From assembly GCA_945907245.1 (NCBI GenBank), contig CAMDTB010000002.1, positions 1-64,000 of the forward strand: a DNA stretch of 64,000 bases, written 5' to 3'. Positions 47,427 through 55,727 of this stretch are shown here, in pieces. The position numbers were made by a program, and so were the translations under genes. Every line of letters begins with the position of its first letter. The first letter of the stretch is position 1. This DNA comes from Rhizobium sp. Q54 (GTDB lineage Bacteria > Pseudomonadota > Alphaproteobacteria > SMXS01). A model generated the notes under the pieces. The model was given only the letters and a program-made list of their open reading frames with translations. It did not search any database and had not been told where the DNA came from.

Positions 47427-48052
47427 AGCAGCCGGCACAGCACCAGGTAGTAGAACGCCGTCGCCACCATGAAGCTGATCGAAAGGATCGTCGACTGGAT
47501 GCCGGCGATGCGGCCGAAGCTGGCCATGGGATGCCGGGTGTAACCATAGGCGTGCAGATAACGCGCCAGCACCAGCAGGCCGCCGCCGAAATGCACCATG
47601 ATCGCAGGCGCGCCCGACAACTCGACCATCACCAGCAATGCCAGGCCGGTCGGCACATATTCGGTGAAGTTGGCGTGCACGCGGGTCACGCGCTGCGACT
47701 TCTCGTCCTCGCCCTGCGAACCCGGCGCCGTCATGATCCGCACCCGGTGATGCATCACATTGTAGGTCAGGATCACCAGCAGCAGGCCCAGCGCCGCACC
47801 ATAATACAGGCTGACCGGCACCGCGCGTCCCGCGACCGCGTTTGGCATGCCGCCGGTCAGCGCGCCGGCGACGATCAGTGCCACGCCGGCTATCAGGCAG
47901 GCATAGGCCGCCCTCATGAAATTCTTCAGGATTGCCGCGCCCGGCGCGTATTCCCAGGCGCCACGAGCGTAGCCATAGACGATGCCCAGCCCCACCATAA
48001 GCAGCGCGAGGCCGAGGATCAGCGCGAAGGCGCCCCACGGAATAACGGTCAT
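47423..48052 (-). CDS. MAPEG family membrane protein
   Basis: This 209-aa protein has about five hydrophobic segments. The C-terminal 130 residues match the MAPEG (membrane-associated eicosanoid/glutathione metabolism) fold, with 'RVHANFTEYVPTGLALL' as the family signature and 'RYLHAYGYTRHPMASFGRIAGI'. An N-terminal pair of helices (about 7-65) precedes it, including a segment related to the same fold. Bacterial members are often glutathione-dependent, but the activity is unproved. GGGGAGAG precedes ATG 48052. Confidence 0.85.
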
Positions 48053-48137
48053 TGTTCTCTCCCCTTTGCCCGATCAAACCAGCAAGAGGGGCCGGCCGCA
48101 ATGATCTTGCGGCCGGCGGCGTTAGCCCGCGAAGCGG

Positions 48138-48632
48138 CTACTGGGCGCCCTTCTTCGGCTTCGGCGACGACGTCATCGACAGGTCGCTGTAGGAAACCTT
48201 GCCGTAGCTCATCTCCTGCACGTGCGGATCGCCATGCACGTCGCACGCGGTCACGGTGACGTCCTCCAGGGTGTATTTGCCGGTCCGGGCGGTGAGCACC
48301 GCGTTCGCGAAGTGCTTGCCCGTGGCGCATTTGGCGCTGGCGCCCGAGGTGGTCACGACGATGGTGCCCGGACCGGCAGGCGGCGCGGCCGGCGCCGCCG
48401 CCTTGCCGGCGCTCATGCCGCTCGAGCCGACGCTGGTGGGGTTGCTGGCGCCCCAGGAGAACGACTGGACTTCGATCTGGCCGCCACTGCCGCCGCCACC
48501 GCCGCCACCGAACTTTGCCTTGGACTCGCCCTTCACGTCGCCCAGTTCCAGCAGGTAGTCGGATGCCGCGTAGGCGCCCGACGACATCAGCATGACGGCA
48601 AGCGACGCCGTCGCCAGGGTACGGATGATCAT
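48138..48632 (-). CDS. exported Hcp-like (type VI tube-like) protein
   Basis: The N-terminal 22 residues form a Sec signal peptide (MIIRTLATASLAVMLMSSGA). The mature part shows the Hcp pattern 'YLLELGDVKGES' and 'IEVQSFSWGASN', with a glycine-rich loop inserted between them. An Ala/Pro-rich insert follows at about 72-90, and 'YTLEDVTVTACDVHGDPHVQEMSYGKVSYSDLSMTSS' comes after it. Hcp proteins form T6SS tubes, but no T6SS genes are near and tube Hcp is not Sec-exported. This belongs to a group of exported Hcp-like proteins of unknown function. The start at 48632 has GGGAGAG upstream. Confidence 0.75.
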   Translation of the reverse strand: MIIRTLATASLAVMLMSSGAYAASDYLLELGDVKGESKAKFGGGGGGGSGGQIEVQSFSWGASNPTSVGSSGMSAGKAAAPAAPPAGPGTIVVTTSGASAKCATGKHFANAVLTARTGKYTLEDVTVTACDVHGDPHVQEMSYGKVSYSDLSMTSSPKPKKGAQ

Positions 48633-48740
48633 ATGTGTCTCTCCCAAGTCGCCATGATCGGCGATATCTGGAATATTGCGCAGGCGGAACCTTTCGCAAG
48701 CGGTACGGACGGAATCCTGCGATTCTCGCTACTTACGCGC

Positions 48741-49529
48741 TTACGGCAGGGTGTGCATGCCGCCTTCGAGCATGAAGGTGCTGCCGGTCATGTAGTCTGA
48801 GCCGGGACCGGCGAGGAACACGGCGATCGGGCCGGCATCCACGTCGGGATCGCCAAGCCGGCGCATCGGGATGCGCTGCTTAAGCGCCTCGACGAATTCG
48901 GGCCGGGCGGTCTTCCACGCGTCGAACGCACGGGTCTCAAGCGCGGGATTGATGGTGTTGACGGTGATGCCGTACTGGCCCCACTCGTTGGCCGCGGTCC
49001 GGGTCAGGGCGCGGATCGCTTCCTTGGTCGAGTTGTAGCAGGTGTTGCCCGGGAACCCCATCTGGCCGGAGCTGGACGCGAAATTGATGATCTTGCCGTA
49101 GTGCTGGGCCTTCATGTGCGGGAACACGGCCTTCATGAACCACAGCGAGGCGGTCGCGCCGGTGCGGAAGGTGTATTCCCACTCGTCCTCGTTGGTGTCC
49201 TCCATGGCGACATAGACCGTCGAGGGCTGCGGGTCATCCTCGGTGCCGAAGCCCTGGGCGTTGTTCACCAGGATGTGGACCGTGCCGAAAGCCTTCACGG
49301 TCTTGTCGACGGCGGCGAACACCTGGTCGCGCTTGCCCACGTCACAGGCGATGCCTATGGCTTCGCCGCCCGCGTCCTTGATCTCCCTGGCGACGGCCTC
49401 GACCGTCGAGGGCGTGCGCGAGACCACCGCGACCTTGGCGCCTTCCCTGGCATAGGCCATGGCGATGGCCCGGCCGATGCCCCTGCCCGCGCCGGTGACG
49501 ATGGCGACCTTGTCCTGCAGCTGCTTCAT
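48741..49529 (-). CDS. SDR family oxidoreductase, 262 aa
   Basis: This is a classical SDR: TGAGRGIG near residue 12, NNAQG near 88 (a variation of NNAG), and catalytic YNSTK near 164-168. The C-terminal ending 'GSTFMLEGGMHTLP' closes it. 'FASSSGQMGFPGNTCYNSTKEAIRALTRT' carries the catalytic serine. Relatives act on steroid-, acyl- or sugar-like alcohols; the substrate is unknown. The start at ATG 49529 was chosen over a longer frame because GGAGAA precedes it and MKQLQDKVAIVTGAG is a typical opening. Confidence 0.82.
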   Translation of the reverse strand: MKQLQDKVAIVTGAGRGIGRAIAMAYAREGAKVAVVSRTPSTVEAVAREIKDAGGEAIGIACDVGKRDQVFAAVDKTVKAFGTVHILVNNAQGFGTEDDPQPSTVYVAMEDTNEDEWEYTFRTGATASLWFMKAVFPHMKAQHYGKIINFASSSGQMGFPGNTCYNSTKEAIRALTRTAANEWGQYGITVNTINPALETRAFDAWKTARPEFVEALKQRIPMRRLGDPDVDAGPIAVFLAGPGSDYMTGSTFMLEGGMHTLP

Positions 49530-49713
49530 GTTCGGTTCTCCACATGCGACGGCGCGGCCATGGACCGGCCGCGCGCTCCCCAACGACACGGCAAAACCCT
49601 ATGCGAGCCCCCGAAGCGGCACAACAGCGAGTTTCAACACGTGTTACATGAAACATCACGGAGACGGGGATTGACCGTCACCCGCGCCAACCGTATGGTC
49701 CGCGCGTTTTCGG

Positions 49714-49789
49714 GAGCCCGTAGCTCAGCTGGTAGAGCATCTGACTTTTAATCAGAGGGTCTCGGGTTCGAACCCCGACGGGCTCACCA
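49714..49789 (+). tRNA. tRNA-Lys (anticodon TTT)
   Basis: A 76-nt cloverleaf: acceptor GAGCCCG / CGGGCTC, D-arm GCTCAGCTGGTAGAGC, anticodon stem TCTGA / TCAGA around CTTTTAA (anticodon TTT), and T-arm TCGGG-TTCGAAC-CCCGA. An encoded CCA follows discriminator A. An AT-rich stretch follows directly. Confidence 0.97.
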
Positions 49790-50295
49790 TAATTTTAAAT
49801 ACTTTACTGGACATCCGACAGCAGGCTGTTCGTATCACAGCGCTACAGCAATCAGATTGCAATCAGGCAAATCTGTTTCGGGTCCTGGAATGATACCCGC
49901 ACCCCGCAGGTTCTACGCTATCGTCCACAGCGAGAAGATTTGTAATGGGACCCACGCCCTGTTTCACGATGCACCGGGGGGATACCTTCGAGCGAAGGGC
50001 GATCCAAGCCCATGTGAGCGTGCAAAATAATCCCAATCCTCAACCAGACGCGCCATTAGTAAGCCGTTCGTCTATCGCCATCGTTGGCAGTCGGATGAGG
50101 CCTCTGGGACAAACCCGCAGGACAATATGAAAAAGCGCCCAAACCCCCGCCGCTTCCCAAGGCCAGATGTTGGACGAATGGAAGGCCGCTGTGTCGGAGG
50201 TGAACAGCACGGCACCGGCCTAAGCCGCCATTCGCGCCGTGTCCCGAACTGGGCTAGGCTTTCCCTCGTAGTCTCCCTCTCTTGGAGTAGCCAGC
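49790..50295. other. gene-poor 506-nt stretch downstream of tRNA-Lys
   Basis: No frame here looks coding: those present are short and compositionally poor. The first 70 nt are AT-rich, the remainder mixed. tRNA 3' ends are common integration sites, so I looked for a second copy of the tRNA 3' end and for integrase remnants, and saw neither. Confidence 0.5.
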
Positions 50296-50790
50296 ATGAT
50301 AGAGATTGAACACAAGCGAGATGCCGACCTTTCAGCCGACGCAGTCTGGGCGGAACTGCGCCACTTTGACCGGGTGCTTGATTGGATTCCCGGCGGGGCT
50401 GAAAGCACAATCCATGTCCACGGTGTGGGGGTCGGCGCGATCCGGGACATACAGCTTTCAACCCAAGGCTATGTGCAGCATCGACTGATCGCCTTTGACG
50501 ATGAAAAGCGGATGCTCTCCTACCAACTCACGGCGGGCAACCCCATCGGCATGCAGGATTACACCGTTGTCGCTACCGTAACACCCATCGACGAACGTCA
50601 TTGTGCGATCCGCTGGGCGGGAAAAATGACGGCAGACGGTAGCCTGGACGAACGCGAGATAGGCCGCGCACTGGAGATTGCCCTGGCAAACATGACCACC
50701 GGCTTGATTGCGCGCCTGAAGGGTAAGGCGCCCGACTTCATCCAGCAGCCGAACGAAGACTGGCAGTTGCGGAACCGCACCGACGAATAA
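50296..50790 (+). CDS. SRPBCC family protein
   Basis: The 164-aa protein shows the START-like/polyketide-cyclase pattern: 'KRDADLSADAVWAELRHFDRVLDWIPGG' at the N-terminus, a run of beta strands ('VGVGAIRDIQLS', 'RLIAFDDEKRMLSYQLT'), 'CAIRWAGKMTADGSLDE' and a long C-terminal helix ('ALEIALANMTTGLIARLKGK'). It binds or transforms a small hydrophobic molecule; the ligand is unknown. TTGGAG lies about 9 nt before ATG 50296. It is a single gene in a sparsely coding stretch. Confidence 0.78.
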   Translation: MIEIEHKRDADLSADAVWAELRHFDRVLDWIPGGAESTIHVHGVGVGAIRDIQLSTQGYVQHRLIAFDDEKRMLSYQLTAGNPIGMQDYTVVATVTPIDERHCAIRWAGKMTADGSLDEREIGRALEIALANMTTGLIARLKGKAPDFIQQPNEDWQLRNRTDE

Positions 50791-50904
50791 TCCCTGCCGG
50801 TACTGTTGGATCAGGGATATGTGTACGGAAAACAAGTGGTTTTCGAACCCGCTCGCGCCCAACTCGGAATTATGCGTGAGGCCCTAAGATGAGCACGGCT
50901 GATA

Positions 50905-50930
50905 GTTTCTGGTTTCTGGTTTCTGGTTTC
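50905..50930. repeat. heptamer tandem repeat (GTTTCTG)
   Basis: Three exact copies of GTTTCTG plus a partial fourth lie between an SRPBCC gene and the end of an alpha/beta hydrolase gene. This is a small VNTR-like tract, not in a reading frame. Confidence 0.85.
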
Positions 50931-50943
50931 CAATTAACAATTC

Positions 50944-51768
50944 TCAGTGTCCTGATCGATCCACGTCGCTGATAAACTGGGTCAGCGCTCGATTGAAGTC
51001 CGCTGGTTTTTCCGTCAGCATAAAATGGGTGGCACCGGCAAAATCCACTCGCTTAGTGACTTTAACATGTTGTTCTAGAAGGTCTGCCACTTCCCGGCAT
51101 GCTGGCGCATCGTATTCGGCTGTAACAATAAGAATCGGAACTTGTATGTTAGTCAGAAGTTCTGTCGCAACCGGTTGTACATTTTGCATCGGGTCTGCAT
51201 GGTTTGCCCACCACCAGCGGTAATCCCTGCAGATACCCGAAATCTCCGTTTTGACCTGTAAATCCATATGTGCTGGATTGTACGCCGGGATGTTGACGAA
51301 GGCGTCCGCCGCCGCACGGGCGCCGTCACGGCGAAAGATTTCGCCACACTCGATATACGCGTCAAACAGGGCGTCAGTGGCTGGTGAAGTGTGTCCAGAT
51401 ATAAAGGGCCCCGCGGCAATGATCGATCTGAATAACTCCGGGTAAACGGTGTAGGCATCCACCGCAACCTGACAACCTAGCGAAAAGCCGGCGATATCTG
51501 CCCTGGATATTCCCAGGGCCAGCATCAATCCGTGCAAGTCATCCGCGTGCCTGTAGGCCTGCCCCTCAACCGGATTATCTGATTTGCCGTATCCGCGAAG
51601 ATCATAGCGAACGACGTCATAGGTCTCCGCCAATTTTTCGAATTGCCCATCCCAAAAGCGCCGGTCACCACCACCCCCATGGACCAGCAGCAACGGGTCA
51701 CCTGCTCCTAACCGCTCGCAGTATAGCCTGGTGCCATTGACGTCGATTAGCTTCTGCCAGACTTCCAT
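50944..51768 (-). CDS. alpha/beta-fold hydrolase, 274 aa
   Basis: The protein shows the alpha/beta-hydrolase layout: oxyanion region 'LLLVHGGGGDRRFWDGQF' (about 27-43), 'VVRYDLRGYGKSDNP', nucleophile S96 in GFSLG, a cap region, the acid in 'VTAEYDAPA' and the catalytic His in 'GATHFML'. The substrate is unknown. Composition here is noticeably less GC-rich than the neighbouring operons. ATG 51768 is preferred, since MEVWQKLIDVNGTRLYCE is a natural opening; a GTG at 51828 would add 20 residues. Confidence 0.83.
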   Translation of the reverse strand: MEVWQKLIDVNGTRLYCERLGAGDPLLLVHGGGGDRRFWDGQFEKLAETYDVVRYDLRGYGKSDNPVEGQAYRHADDLHGLMLALGISRADIAGFSLGCQVAVDAYTVYPELFRSIIAAGPFISGHTSPATDALFDAYIECGEIFRRDGARAAADAFVNIPAYNPAHMDLQVKTEISGICRDYRWWWANHADPMQNVQPVATELLTNIQVPILIVTAEYDAPACREVADLLEQHVKVTKRVDFAGATHFMLTEKPADFNRALTQFISDVDRSGH

Positions 51769-52039
51769 ATCAATATAACTTTCCAAGCTTGGGGCGTAGC
51801 TTCTGTCCGTCGTCAGAACATTTGGCACATCTCGGCGTGTAGACTAACGCAGTGCAGGCGTCGTCTCGGGGTTGATGTTAGGCGGCGAGCTTGCGGTGTT
51901 GCAAGCGCCGGTATTCGACGGAAGAGGCTATCCGGGGAACATCCGGCACGCGCCGTACGTTCAGGCTGCGACCGTTTCGGTGCTGCCGCTCCGCCGATTC
52001 CGGAAAGTCCCGTCCATCGGCGTTCCAACAGGAGAAGAC

Positions 52040-52225
52040 ATGCCCCTGCTGCATGTAGTGATCGTCCTCGTCGTCGTCGGCATCATGCTCTGGCTGGTCA
52101 ATGCCTACATCCCGATGGACGCAAAGATCAAAAAGATCCTCAACATCGTCGTCGTCATCGCTGTCATCATCTGGCTGCTGCAGGCTTTCGGCCTGCTGGG
52201 CGCGATCGGCAGCGTCCGGATCTGA
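52040..52225 (+). CDS. Thivi_2564 family small membrane protein, 61 aa
   Basis: This small protein has two hydrophobic segments, 'LHVVIVLVVVGIMLWLVNAYIP' and 'ILNIVVVIAVIIWLLQAFGLLG', joined by 'MDAKIKKIL'. It matches the Thivi_2564 family of unknown function, present in many alphaproteobacteria. The start at ATG 52040 is fixed by GGAG 9 nt upstream; the longer reading frame has no support. Confidence 0.85.
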   Translation: MPLLHVVIVLVVVGIMLWLVNAYIPMDAKIKKILNIVVVIAVIIWLLQAFGLLGAIGSVRI

Positions 52226-52353
52226 GGAAAGCAGCCTCCCGCCGGTATGTCCACCATGGAACTTCGCCACCGGGAATTCGTTCTGGTCCCGCTGAATCGG
52301 CGTTGCCGCGCCGCCCAGGGACCACCCACATTCCCGGCACCATGGAGACACCG

Positions 52354-52683
52354 ATGAGGAAAATTCTGTTCTCGATCGTTACCGCGTCCGCGCTGCTGAG
52401 CGCCGGCATTGCCTTCGCCGAGTCGTCCACGACCACCACGACCACCTGGACCGCGGATAACGGCACGGTGATTAAGGAATACTCGACCACCAAGAAGTAC
52501 GCGCCGATCAGCGATCCGTCGATGAATGCGGAAGTGGGCGCCGTCCTGCCCGGCACGGTCGCGGTGTACCCGCTGCCGGAGACCATGAAGGTCGAGAACC
52601 CCGACCGGTACAGCTACACGATCATCAACAACAAGCCGATGGTCGTCGAGCGCAGCAGCCGGCGCGTTGTCCACATCTGGTAA
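52354..52683 (+). CDS. DUF1236 domain exported protein
   Basis: The 109-aa protein has a Sec signal peptide (MRKILFSIVTASALLSAGIAFA) and a mature threonine-rich stretch. It ends with the DUF1236 pattern 'VGAVLPGTVAVYPLPETMKVENPDRYSYTIINNKPMVVERSSRRVVHIW'. The role is unknown; the family is periplasmic and often stress-linked. ATG 52354 has GGAG 8 nt upstream, and a clear terminator lies 30 nt after the stop. Confidence 0.85.
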   Translation: MRKILFSIVTASALLSAGIAFAESSTTTTTTWTADNGTVIKEYSTTKKYAPISDPSMNAEVGAVLPGTVAVYPLPETMKVENPDRYSYTIINNKPMVVERSSRRVVHIW

Positions 52684-52712
52684 GCTCGGTACACCCTGCA
52701 GATGACTCGATG

Positions 52713-52745
52713 AGCCCCGCCGGAATGTTCCGGCGGGGCTTTCGA
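52713..52745 (+). terminator. terminator hairpin after the DUF1236 gene
   Basis: AGCCCCGCCGGAA (52713-52725) and TTCCGGCGGGGCT (52728-52740) are exact 13-bp arms followed by TTTCG. The T-tail is short, but the stem is strong and its position 30 nt after a stop codon fits a terminator. Confidence 0.75.
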
Positions 52746-52776
52746 TGTGCGGGTCGTTATACGAGAGCCAGGCGCT

Positions 52777-52959
52777 TCAGGCGCCCAGGGCCGCGACGTC
52801 CTCGTTGCCCCGTTCCTCGTGGTTCGCAGCGCGCGAATAGGTGATCGAGGCCTTGGGGTGCTCGGATTTGACGAACTTGGCGGCTTCAAGCGCATCTTCC
52901 GCCTCGAGGGTCACATGTTCCGATGTCTCGTTGATCCGGTAACCGACGGTGTACAGCAC
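52777..52959 (-). CDS. small soluble protein, 60 aa
   Basis: Translation most likely begins at GTG 52959, which has GGGAGAAG 3-4 nt upstream; an ATG 57 nt further out has no such site. The protein reads 'MLYTVGYRINETSEHVTLEAEDALEAAKFVKSEHPKASITYSRA...'. It has a beta-strand start and an 'AEDALEAAKFVKSEHP' helix, a pattern found in small hypothetical proteins. Function unknown. It faces the upstream terminator convergently. Confidence 0.6.
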   Translation of the reverse strand: MLYTVGYRINETSEHVTLEAEDALEAAKFVKSEHPKASITYSRAANHEERGNEDVAALGA

Positions 52960-53301
52960 GGGCTTCTCCCTCTGATGACGTTCCTGCCAAACGCGCCTCC
53001 GAGACGCCGGTTCCATGGTGCCGCGTAGAGAGAGTCCGGAAATCAGTCGCTTATATCAATATAAATAATACTTTAAGATATTGTCTTCAGTGCTGACATG
53101 ATCTTGGGGCCGCGGTAAAGAGACGACGCTCAAGAAGGCGAAAAAGGTCGATGCGCCAGATTCTTACCTACAAATCCTGATGTCGGCTTCGTGACCACGC
53201 TGCCTAAAATGGGTATCTGATTCCAACCAACTCTAAGGTATAATGGGGTGTCTCCGGCGTTGACGGGGCCGAACAGATCCGGGCAAGGGCGCGGGGCAAC
53301 C

Positions 53302-53550
53302 ATGAGTTCTCCTATAATCGACAAGATCATGAATGAGCAGGACAGGGATTTCATCCGTGTCCTCGAGGACCTGATCGACGTGCTCGTCGCACGCGGAGTC
53401 ATCACCATGGAAATGCTCCCCCCGGATGCGCGGGAAAAGCTGGCCACCAGGCGGCAGATGCGCGACTCCCTGCGGGAGCCCACCGCCGCGCGGCCGGTCG
53501 ACATCTCTGCGATCGACCAGAAGCTGGCCGCACTGCGCTTCAAGGAATAG
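53302..53550 (+). CDS. small helical protein, 82 aa
   Basis: The protein begins 'MSSPIIDKIMNEQDRDFIRVLEDLIDVLVARGVITMEMLPPDAREKL'. It has helices of mixed charge and a C-terminal 'ISAIDQKLAALRF' helix, and no membrane or export signal. The start is ATG 53302 with GGGG upstream. I do not recognise the family. It lies about 70 nt before the next gene, an HSL-type hydrolase. Confidence 0.6.
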   Translation: MSSPIIDKIMNEQDRDFIRVLEDLIDVLVARGVITMEMLPPDAREKLATRRQMRDSLREPTAARPVDISAIDQKLAALRFKE

Positions 53551-53621
53551 CTTTACGCGCGAGCGTGGCCTGGCGGCCACGGTCTGCTACTCTTTCCCGG
53601 AGTAACGGGAGGGGAACGGGC

Positions 53622-54566
53622 GTGGCATCCATCGCGGACTTGATCGATTCGGACGTACGGGTGAACTTCACGCCGGAGCGGGGCGAGCAACTCGCCATGA
53701 TCGGGCCGGACATGACGGCAGCGCGCGCCCGATGGGCCGAACTGCTGGTGGCCTGGCGCCTGATCCTGCCGGGTTTCGACGGCCGCGAGGAACCGGGGAT
53801 CGTGCCGGGTCTGACAGGCAACCCGGATGTTCCGGTCCATGTCTACACGCCCAACCGGATGGAATTTCCCGGTGCGGTGATGATCTGGGTTCACGGCGGC
53901 GGCTACGTGATGGGCACGGCCGACGACCCGTTCGTCTACCGCTACACGCCGCTGATGAAGGTGATCTCGGTGGACTACCGCATGGCGCCCGAGCACCGCT
54001 CGCCGGCCGCGGTGCTGGACACCTGCGCGGTGATCGAGTGGGTGGTGGCCAACGCGGCCCGGCTGGACGTCGATCCGGCGAAAATCATCCTCGGCGGCCC
54101 CAGCGGCGGCGGCGGCGTCGCGGCGGGCGCGGCGCTGATGAACCGTGACCGGGGAGGACCCGCCCTGCTCTACCAGATGCTGATCTATCCGATGATCGAC
54201 GACCGCCACGACACGCCGTCCGGCCATTTCGACCTGCCCGCCTATTGCTGGACCCGCGAGGTGTCGCTGCGCGCCTGGTCGATGTATGTGGAGGCGCAAG
54301 GCGAGCCGTCCTGTTACGCCGCCGCGATCCGAGCCCAGGACGTTGCCGGCCTGCCGCCCGCCTACATCATGACCGGCGACCTGGACCTGTTCCGCGACGA
54401 GGACGTCGCCTACGCCAGGCGGCTGATCGCCGCCGGCATCCGGGTCGACCTGGCGGTGTTTCCGGGGGCACCGCACGGCTTCGACCTGATCGCGCCCGAC
54501 GCCCGGGTCAGCCGCAGGGCCATCGCCCACCAGCTGGATTGCCTGCGCCAGGTGCTTTCGCGTTGA
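53622..54566 (+). CDS. alpha/beta hydrolase of the hormone-sensitive lipase group
   Basis: This 314-aa esterase-like enzyme has the HSL motif HGGGY at 91-95 and the nucleophile S161 in GPSGG (usually GDSAG). The acid D255 is in 'TGDLDLFRDED' and the catalytic H285 in GAPHGFD. Substitution at the GDSAG motif (GPSGG) is unusual but keeps the serine. The start is GTG 53622, preceded by GGAGGGG. It is followed after 11 nt by an NTF2-like gene, so the two probably form one transcript. Confidence 0.86.
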   Translation: MASIADLIDSDVRVNFTPERGEQLAMIGPDMTAARARWAELLVAWRLILPGFDGREEPGIVPGLTGNPDVPVHVYTPNRMEFPGAVMIWVHGGGYVMGTADDPFVYRYTPLMKVISVDYRMAPEHRSPAAVLDTCAVIEWVVANAARLDVDPAKIILGGPSGGGGVAAGAALMNRDRGGPALLYQMLIYPMIDDRHDTPSGHFDLPAYCWTREVSLRAWSMYVEAQGEPSCYAAAIRAQDVAGLPPAYIMTGDLDLFRDEDVAYARRLIAAGIRVDLAVFPGAPHGFDLIAPDARVSRRAIAHQLDCLRQVLSR

Positions 54567-54577
54567 AAGGAGATTCC

Positions 54578-55126
54578 ATGACCGACGAGGAGCGCGTCCG
54601 CCGCATCGACGAGATGCTGGCGAAGGACGCCATCTATGACGTGCTGTGCCGCTACTGCCACGGCATCGACCGCTGCGACGCCGAGGTGCTGAAGTCGGCC
54701 TACTGGCCCGACGCGACGGAAACCCACGGCACCTTCGACGGCAACGCCTGGGAGTTCGCCGTGTTCATGACCGACAACATGCGGGCGAACATGCGGGGCA
54801 GCCAGCAGAAGATCGGCAATGCCTGGATCGTCGTCGATCCCGACGGCGTCCACGCCCGCGGCGAGACCTACGTCACCGGATATCTGGATATCGACGAGCC
54901 TTCCGGACCGGTCCAGCGCATCGTCGGCGGCCGCTACCTGGACCGCTTCGAGTGCCGCGACGGCGAGTGGCGCATCATCGACCGGCTCTATGTCATGGAC
55001 TGGAACCGCAACGGCCCATCGACGGCCGAATGGGACGAAGGCCTCTATGCGGCGCTGAAGACTCGTGGCGCCCGGCACCCTGACGATCCCTGGGACAAGG
55101 ACATGCCACCCCGTCGGTCTGGATAG
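54578..55126 (+). CDS. SnoaL/NTF2-like protein, 182 aa
   Basis: The N-terminal helix 'AKDAIYDVLCRYCHGIDRCDAEVLKSAYWPDATETHG' and the following 'FDGNAWEFAVFMTDNMRANMRGSQQKIGNAWI' match the SnoaL_4 pattern, ending with 'RDGEWRIIDRLYVMDWN'. Relatives dehydrate, cyclise or bind small molecules; the role here is unknown. AAAGGAG precedes ATG 54578. The close position behind the HSL hydrolase gene suggests they work in one pathway. Confidence 0.82.
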   Translation: MTDEERVRRIDEMLAKDAIYDVLCRYCHGIDRCDAEVLKSAYWPDATETHGTFDGNAWEFAVFMTDNMRANMRGSQQKIGNAWIVVDPDGVHARGETYVTGYLDIDEPSGPVQRIVGGRYLDRFECRDGEWRIIDRLYVMDWNRNGPSTAEWDEGLYAALKTRGARHPDDPWDKDMPPRRSG

Positions 55127-55186
55127 GGAACGCTTCCGCGAGGGACTGCGTTGTTGGGCGGAGCGCACCCAACCATGGAGATTACC

Positions 55187-55727
55187 GTGCCCAAGACCCA
55201 GCGCGACGCCGTCGCCCTTCTCAAAGCCGATCACCGCAAGGTCGAAGATCTGTTCGCCAAGTTCGAATCGGCACAGGGGGGCCGATCGCAAGCAGAAGCT
55301 CGCCGAGCAGATCTGCATGGAGTTGACGGTTCACGCGATCATCGAGGAAGAAATCTTTTACCCGGCCTGCAAGGACAAGGTCGAGGAGGACCTGCTCGAC
55401 GAGTCTTATGTCGAGCACGACGGCGCCAAGGTGCTGATCGCCGAGATAGAGGCCGGCAACCCTGAAGACGACTTCTACGACGCCAAGGTCACCGTGCTGT
55501 CGGAGATGATCGAGCACCACGTCAAGGAGGAGGAGAAGCGCTCCGAGGGCCTGTTCGCCCAGGCGCGCGCCGCCGGCCTCGACGTCGACGAACTCGGCGC
55601 CCGGATGCAGGCGCGCAAGCACGAGCTGACGGCCCAGTTCAAGGCCAGCGGCCTGCCCTCGCCCGAAACCCGCAGCTTCATGGGCCATGACCTGAAGCAG
55701 GGCGTGCCGGTCAGCGCCTTGGCCTAG
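55187..55727 (+). pseudogene. hemerythrin-domain protein gene broken in a G6 tract
   Basis: A hemerythrin HHE-like protein starts at GTG 55187 (PKTQRDAVALLKADHRKVEDLFAKFESAQG), with GGAG six nt upstream. It then continues only in another frame as 'ADRKQKLAEQICMELTVHAIIEEEIFYPA...HHVKEEEKRSEGLFAQ'. The switch lies at the run GGGGGG (55276-55281); five G's would restore one frame giving QGADRKQKLAE. Conserved H/E ligands are split between the two parts (DHRKVE, HAIIEEE, HHVKEEE). Slippage, phase variation or a sequence error can explain this. The protein would bind a di-iron centre if expressed. Confidence 0.8.

Noticed and set aside
49790-50295. Integrated island or attachment site next to tRNA-Lys
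   Set aside because: No second copy of the tRNA 3' end, integrase or flanking direct repeat was found in the nearby sequence.
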